A model generated the notes under the pieces. That model made no database searches and was not told where the DNA came from. It saw nothing but the letters and a program-made list of their open reading frames with translations. A stretch of DNA of 64,000 bases. Source: Actinomycetospora termitidis. GTDB lineage: Bacteria > Actinomycetota > Actinomycetes > Mycobacteriales > Pseudonocardiaceae. The DNA lies in NCBI RefSeq assembly GCF_030286555.1, contig NZ_JASVWF010000005.1:248001-312000 (forward strand), in the 5' to 3' direction. Position 1 is the stretch's first letter. The number at the start of each line of letters is the position of its first letter. The position numbers and the translations under genes were made by a program. Positions 61,016 through 64,000 of this stretch are shown piece after piece.

Positions 61016-62776
61016 TCAGCGCAGCGGGTGCCGCGGGATCGAGCGCAGGTTCGACCGGGCGAGCTGGACCATCTTCCCGACGCCGCCGGAGAGCACCGTC
61101 CGCATCCCCGCCAGCGCGAACCCGCGGACCTGCTCGGCGGTGATGTGCGGCGGGATCGACAGGGCGTCGGGGTCCGTGCGCACGTCGACCAGGGACGGAC
61201 CGCGGTGATCGAGCGCCGTCCGGAGGGCGGCGCGCAGCTCGCCGGGCTCGCGGACCGTCACCGCGTGCAGCCCGGCCGCGGCGGCGATCGCACCGAGGTC
61301 GGCGGGGCCGTGGTCGGTCTGGAACGAGGGGAACCCGGCGACCATCATCTCCAGCCGGATCATCCCGAGCGCGCCGTTGTTGAACGCGACGACCGTGAGG
61401 TCCAGGTCGTGCTCCGCGGCGGTCAGCAGCTCTCCCAGCAGCATCGTCAGCCCGCCGTCCCCGGACATCGACACGACCTGCCGTCCCGGGAACGCCGTGG
61501 CCGCGCCGATCGCGTGCGGCAGCGCGTTCGCCATCGTGCCGTGGCGGAACGAGCCGAGGATGCGTCGGCGCCCGGTCGGGGTGATGTACCGCGCGGCCCA
61601 CACGTTGCACATGCCGGTGTCGACGGTGACGACGGCGTCGTCGGCCAGCTCGTCGTCGAGCACGTCCGCGACGTACTCCGGGTGGATCGGGGTGCGCTCG
61701 GCGACGTTCGTCGTGTACGCGTCCACGACGTGCTCGAGCGCGCCCGCGTGGTGGCGCAGCATCTCGTCGAGGAAGTCGCGGTCGGTCTTCTCGTGCACCA
61801 GCGGCAGCAGCATCCGCAGGGTCTCGCCCACGTCGCCCTCCACCCCGAGGTCGAGCACCGAGCGGCGGCCGAGGTGCCTCCCGTCGGCGTCGACCTGCAC
61901 GGTGTGCGCCTGCGGGAGGAACCCGTCGTAGGGGAAGTCGGTGCCGAGCAGAACGAGCAGGTCGGCCTCGTGCGACGCCTCGTAGCAGGCGCCGTAGCCG
62001 AGCAGCCCGCTCATCCCGACGTCGTACGGATTGTCGTACTGGATCCACTCCTTGCCGCCCAGGGAGTGCCCGACCGGGGCCTTCACCTTCTCGGCGAGCT
62101 GGAGGACCTCGGGGCGCGCGTCCCGGGCCCCGGCGCCGACGAACAGCGTGATCCGACGGGCGCGGTTCACGTGCTCGGCGAGCGCCTCGACCCGGTCGCG
62201 GGCCGGGACGACGACGGACGACGGCGCGACGAGGTCGCCGGTGGCGGTCGGGTGCGCGGCGGCCTCGGCGGTGACGTCGCCGGGGACCACCAGCACGGCG
62301 ACGCCGCCGTCGGCCAGCGCGGTCTGCATCGCGACCCGCTGCAGCCGGGGCAGCTGCGCGGACCGGGAGATGAGCTCCACCCACGACGAGCACTCGGCGA
62401 ACAACGCCGTCGGGTGCGTCTCCTGGAAGTAGTTCGTCCCGATCTGGGTCGACGGGATGTGCGAGGCGATCGCGAGCACGGGCGCACCGGAGCGGTGCGC
62501 GTCGTAGAGGCCGTTGACCAGGTGGGTGTTGCCCGGGCCGCAGCTACCGGCGCACACCGCGAGGGTGCCGGTCAGCTGCGCCTCGGCCGCGGCCGCGAGC
62601 GCCCCGGCCTCCTCGTTGTGCACGTGGATCCAGTCGATCCCGCCCTGCGCGGACCCACCGGAGCGGCGGACCGCGTCGACGATCGGGTTGAGGCTGTCCC
62701 CCACCAGCCCGTAGATCCGGCGGACGCCGGCCTGGACGAGCAGTTCGATCATCTGGTCGGCGACCGTGGATGCCAT
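61016..62776 (-). CDS. poxB: Pyruvate dehydrogenase/oxidase (PoxB-like) ThDP enzyme
   Basis: A 586-residue ThDP enzyme of the acetolactate-synthase/pyruvate-oxidase class. It shows VYGLVGDSLNPIVD-like YGLVGDSLNPIVDAV, the ThDP-binding glutamate in HVHNEEAGALAAAAE, AGSCGPGNTHLVNGL, and the C-terminal ThDP-binding motif GDGGLTMLLGELL...VAFNN. PoxB decarboxylates pyruvate to acetate and CO2 with a quinone or O2 acceptor, peripherally at the membrane. The C-terminal lipid-binding helix of E. coli PoxB is not clear here. Next to the E1-like gene, both would draw on pyruvate or another 2-oxo acid. Confidence 0.88.
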   Translation of the reverse strand: MASTVADQMIELLVQAGVRRIYGLVGDSLNPIVDAVRRSGGSAQGGIDWIHVHNEEAGALAAAAEAQLTGTLAVCAGSCGPGNTHLVNGLYDAHRSGAPVLAIASHIPSTQIGTNYFQETHPTALFAECSSWVELISRSAQLPRLQRVAMQTALADGGVAVLVVPGDVTAEAAAHPTATGDLVAPSSVVVPARDRVEALAEHVNRARRITLFVGAGARDARPEVLQLAEKVKAPVGHSLGGKEWIQYDNPYDVGMSGLLGYGACYEASHEADLLVLLGTDFPYDGFLPQAHTVQVDADGRHLGRRSVLDLGVEGDVGETLRMLLPLVHEKTDRDFLDEMLRHHAGALEHVVDAYTTNVAERTPIHPEYVADVLDDELADDAVVTVDTGMCNVWAARYITPTGRRRILGSFRHGTMANALPHAIGAATAFPGRQVVSMSGDGGLTMLLGELLTAAEHDLDLTVVAFNNGALGMIRLEMMVAGFPSFQTDHGPADLGAIAAAAGLHAVTVREPGELRAALRTALDHRGPSLVDVRTDPDALSIPPHITAEQVRGFALAGMRTVLSGGVGKMVQLARSNLRSIPRHPLR

Positions 62777-62816
62777 GGCCGTGATCGTGTCAGGTGGCCG
62801 CGCCTCGTGACGCGAC

Positions 62817-63098
62817 CTATTCGAACGGACCGTCCTTCAGGAGCCCACCGGCCGGGCCCTCGACGAAGCGGGGGTCGGCGTTCGGCACGCGGGTGTCGGT
62901 GCCGTCGGCGGTGTCGGGGCGGTCGCCCTGGACGTTCGACGCGTCGGCGCCCTGCGCCAGGAGGTCGGTGCCGATCGCGGTCACGGCGGACACCCCCTGG
63001 AGCGGGCTCTGGGTCTCGTCGGCCTGCGCCACGCCCGCGAGCAGCGGGAGGGCGGCGCCGGCCAGTCCGAGGGCGGCGAGGGGCTTGCGGAAGGTCAC
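62817..63098 (-). CDS. Small secreted protein, 93 aa
   Basis: Starts VTFRKPLAALGLAGAALPLL, a Sec-type signal peptide with probable cleavage after GVAQA, leaving a mature protein of about 67 residues (DETQSPLQGVSAVTAIGTDLLA and acidic, NPR-containing C-terminus). No cysteine or lipobox is present. GTG 63098 has GGAG 6 nt upstream. It resembles small exported proteins of unknown role in related genomes. It is co-directional with, and 24 bp downstream of, the [2Fe-2S] subunit gene. Confidence 0.72.
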   Translation of the reverse strand: MTFRKPLAALGLAGAALPLLAGVAQADETQSPLQGVSAVTAIGTDLLAQGADASNVQGDRPDTADGTDTRVPNADPRFVEGPAGGLLKDGPFE

Positions 63099-63121
63099 GG
63101 TGTCTCCTGGTCTTCTCGACG

Positions 63122-63601
63122 TCACATGTTCTCCGCGCCGGCCTTGATGGCCTCGCGGATGCGGTTGTAGGTGCCGCAGCGGCAGATGTTGCGGAGCTCC
63201 TCGATGGCCTCGTCGTCGACCTCGCGGCCCTCCGCCCGGCACTGCCGCACCTTCGCGACGGCGGCCATGATCTGGCCGGGCTGGCAGTAGCCGCACTGGG
63301 CGACGTCGTTGGCGATCCACGCGTCCTGCATCGGGTGCAGGCCGTCACCGGGCGCGGTGTCGGCGAGGCCCTCGATCGTGGTGACCTGGTCGTTCGGCTG
63401 GATCGCCCCGACCGGTACCGAGCACGGGTTGAACGCCTTGCCGTTGATGTGGCTGGTGCACGCCTTGCAGACGTTGATGCCGCAGCCGTACTTCGGGCCG
63501 GTGACCCCGAGCAGGTCGCGGAGCACCCAGAGCAGGCGGACGTCGTCCTCGACCTCGACGGTCACCGACTCGCCGTTGAGTTGGAAGGTGTGGTTCGGCA
63601 C
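63122..63601 (-). CDS. [2Fe-2S] subunit of a molybdenum hydroxylase (IorA/XdhC-type)
   Basis: A 159-residue small subunit of the xanthine-oxidase family. Plant-type cluster motif CGINVCKACTSHINGKAFNPC is summarised by Cys at CGxxxCKAC and the distant C; the second domain has CGYCQPGQIM and CRCGTY. It transfers electrons from the molybdenum cofactor of the large subunit. GTG 63601 is 12 bp from the large-subunit stop. IorA-type small subunits pair with a single IorB-type large subunit, as the gene order suggests; the substrate is an N-heterocycle or aldehyde in known homologues. Confidence 0.9.
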   Translation of the reverse strand: MPNHTFQLNGESVTVEVEDDVRLLWVLRDLLGVTGPKYGCGINVCKACTSHINGKAFNPCSVPVGAIQPNDQVTTIEGLADTAPGDGLHPMQDAWIANDVAQCGYCQPGQIMAAVAKVRQCRAEGREVDDEAIEELRNICRCGTYNRIREAIKAGAENM

Positions 63602-63613
63602 GGGGGCTCCGTC

Positions 63614-64000
63614 TCAGAACGTGGTCTCGAGGCCGTTGGTCGGCGACGGCGGAACGGGCGGCGACGTCGGGTAGGGGGTGAAGGGCAACGGGTCCTTGTG
63701 GTCGAGCGGGAAGTAGGTCGGCTGCTCCCCCGTCGCCCGCGCGTAGGCGCAGGCGATCGCCCCGCAGGTCGCGGCGACGCCGAACTCGCCGACGCCGCCG
63801 GGCTCCGGGGCGTCCGAGTCGTCGACGACGATGATGTTCATCTCGGGCGGGGTGTTCCACTGCCGGGTGTAGAAGTAGTTGTCCCAGCTGGCCTCGACGA
63901 AGTGCCCGTCGGTGAGGTGCAGGCTGGAGGTCAGCGTCATCGCGAGGGCGTCGTTGATCCCGCCCATCATCTGGGCGCGGACGCCGCGCGGGTTGATGAC
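63614..64000 (-). CDS. Molybdopterin-binding large subunit, C-terminus (partial at window edge)
   Basis: The last 128 codons of a larger gene that continues past 64000. The sequence GGINDALAMTLTSSLHLTDG, then DNYFYTRQWNTPPEMNIIVV and PGGVGEFGVAATCGAIACAY, is the C-terminal domain of IorB/CoxL-like subunits, in which the catalytic glutamate is the E of GVGEFG. It is upstream of the [2Fe-2S] gene in one operon. The N-terminus and start are outside the window. Confidence 0.85.
   Translation of the reverse strand, partial: VINPRGVRAQMMGGINDALAMTLTSSLHLTDGHFVEASWDNYFYTRQWNTPPEMNIIVVDDSDAPEPGGVGEFGVAATCGAIACAYARATGEQPTYFPLDHKDPLPFTPYPTSPPVPPSPTNGLETTF

Overview
The window is about 74% G+C with the codon use, leaderless promoters (TAnnnT followed 6-7 nt later by GTG/ATG) and gene order (ruvC-ruvA-ruvB-yajC-secD-secF-apt...relA) of a high-GC Gram-positive actinobacterium. 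The CoA-ester catabolism, FUSC and DUF6247 content suggest Pseudonocardiales, but the genus cannot be fixed from sequence alone. It looks like ordinary chromosome: I see no rRNA, tRNA, CRISPR array, insertion sequence or prophage, and no gene-free stretch above about 300 bases.

Layout. 1-4.8 kb: the 5' part of a giant signalling protein (PAS, GAF, histidine kinase, receiver, PAS, GAFs, PP2C phosphatase, RsbW-like ATPase, STAS). 4.8-13.4 kb: trehalose, acetate, PLP and pyruvate metabolism (treZ, acsA, patB-like, pyk) and an AI-2E-family exporter. 13.5-18.5 kb: a four-gene acyl-CoA operon resembling cyclohexanecarboxylate (ali/bad) degradation, with a divergent TetR regulator. 18.4-30.4 kb: the conserved block relA, (inserted FUSC protein), apt, secF, secD, yajC, ruvB, ruvA, ruvC. 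30.5-35.4 kb: DNA repair and stress (AlkB, acylphosphatase, AlkZ-like glycosylase, CsbD, UDG-like) with two LexA boxes and a stress-sigma promoter. 35.4-41.7 kb: mostly unknown genes, including three adjacent proteins of an apparently undescribed family, a MatC-like carrier and a decayed toxin beside a DUF6247 gene. 41.7-48.1 kb: thiolase/SDR/thioesterase under paired TetR-type operators, two tandem GGDEF cyclases, a YjaB-like acetyltransferase and a MerR-TipAS regulator. 48.2-50.8 kb: two Uma2 proteins and an FGGY kinase. 50.8-56.8 kb: a flavin-dependent catabolic locus. 56.9-64 kb: DUF885 peptidase, two pyruvate-type ThDP enzymes and the start of a molybdenum hydroxylase.

The most interesting unit is the flavin locus. 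An AraC regulator and a RutA-like LLM monooxygenase lie opposite an operon of FMN reductase, a RibB (DHBP synthase) homologue that has lost the canonical catalytic motif, and an aldehyde dehydrogenase. Both promoters carry a tandem 21-bp-spaced repeat (TGCGCnnnnCGGaTG) at almost the same distance from the -10 box, which ties both halves to one regulator. Other points are four copies of a 42-48 bp palindrome at gene ends, SOS control of a putative AlkZ-type glycosylase, and a single polypeptide that joins two-component and partner-switching modules.
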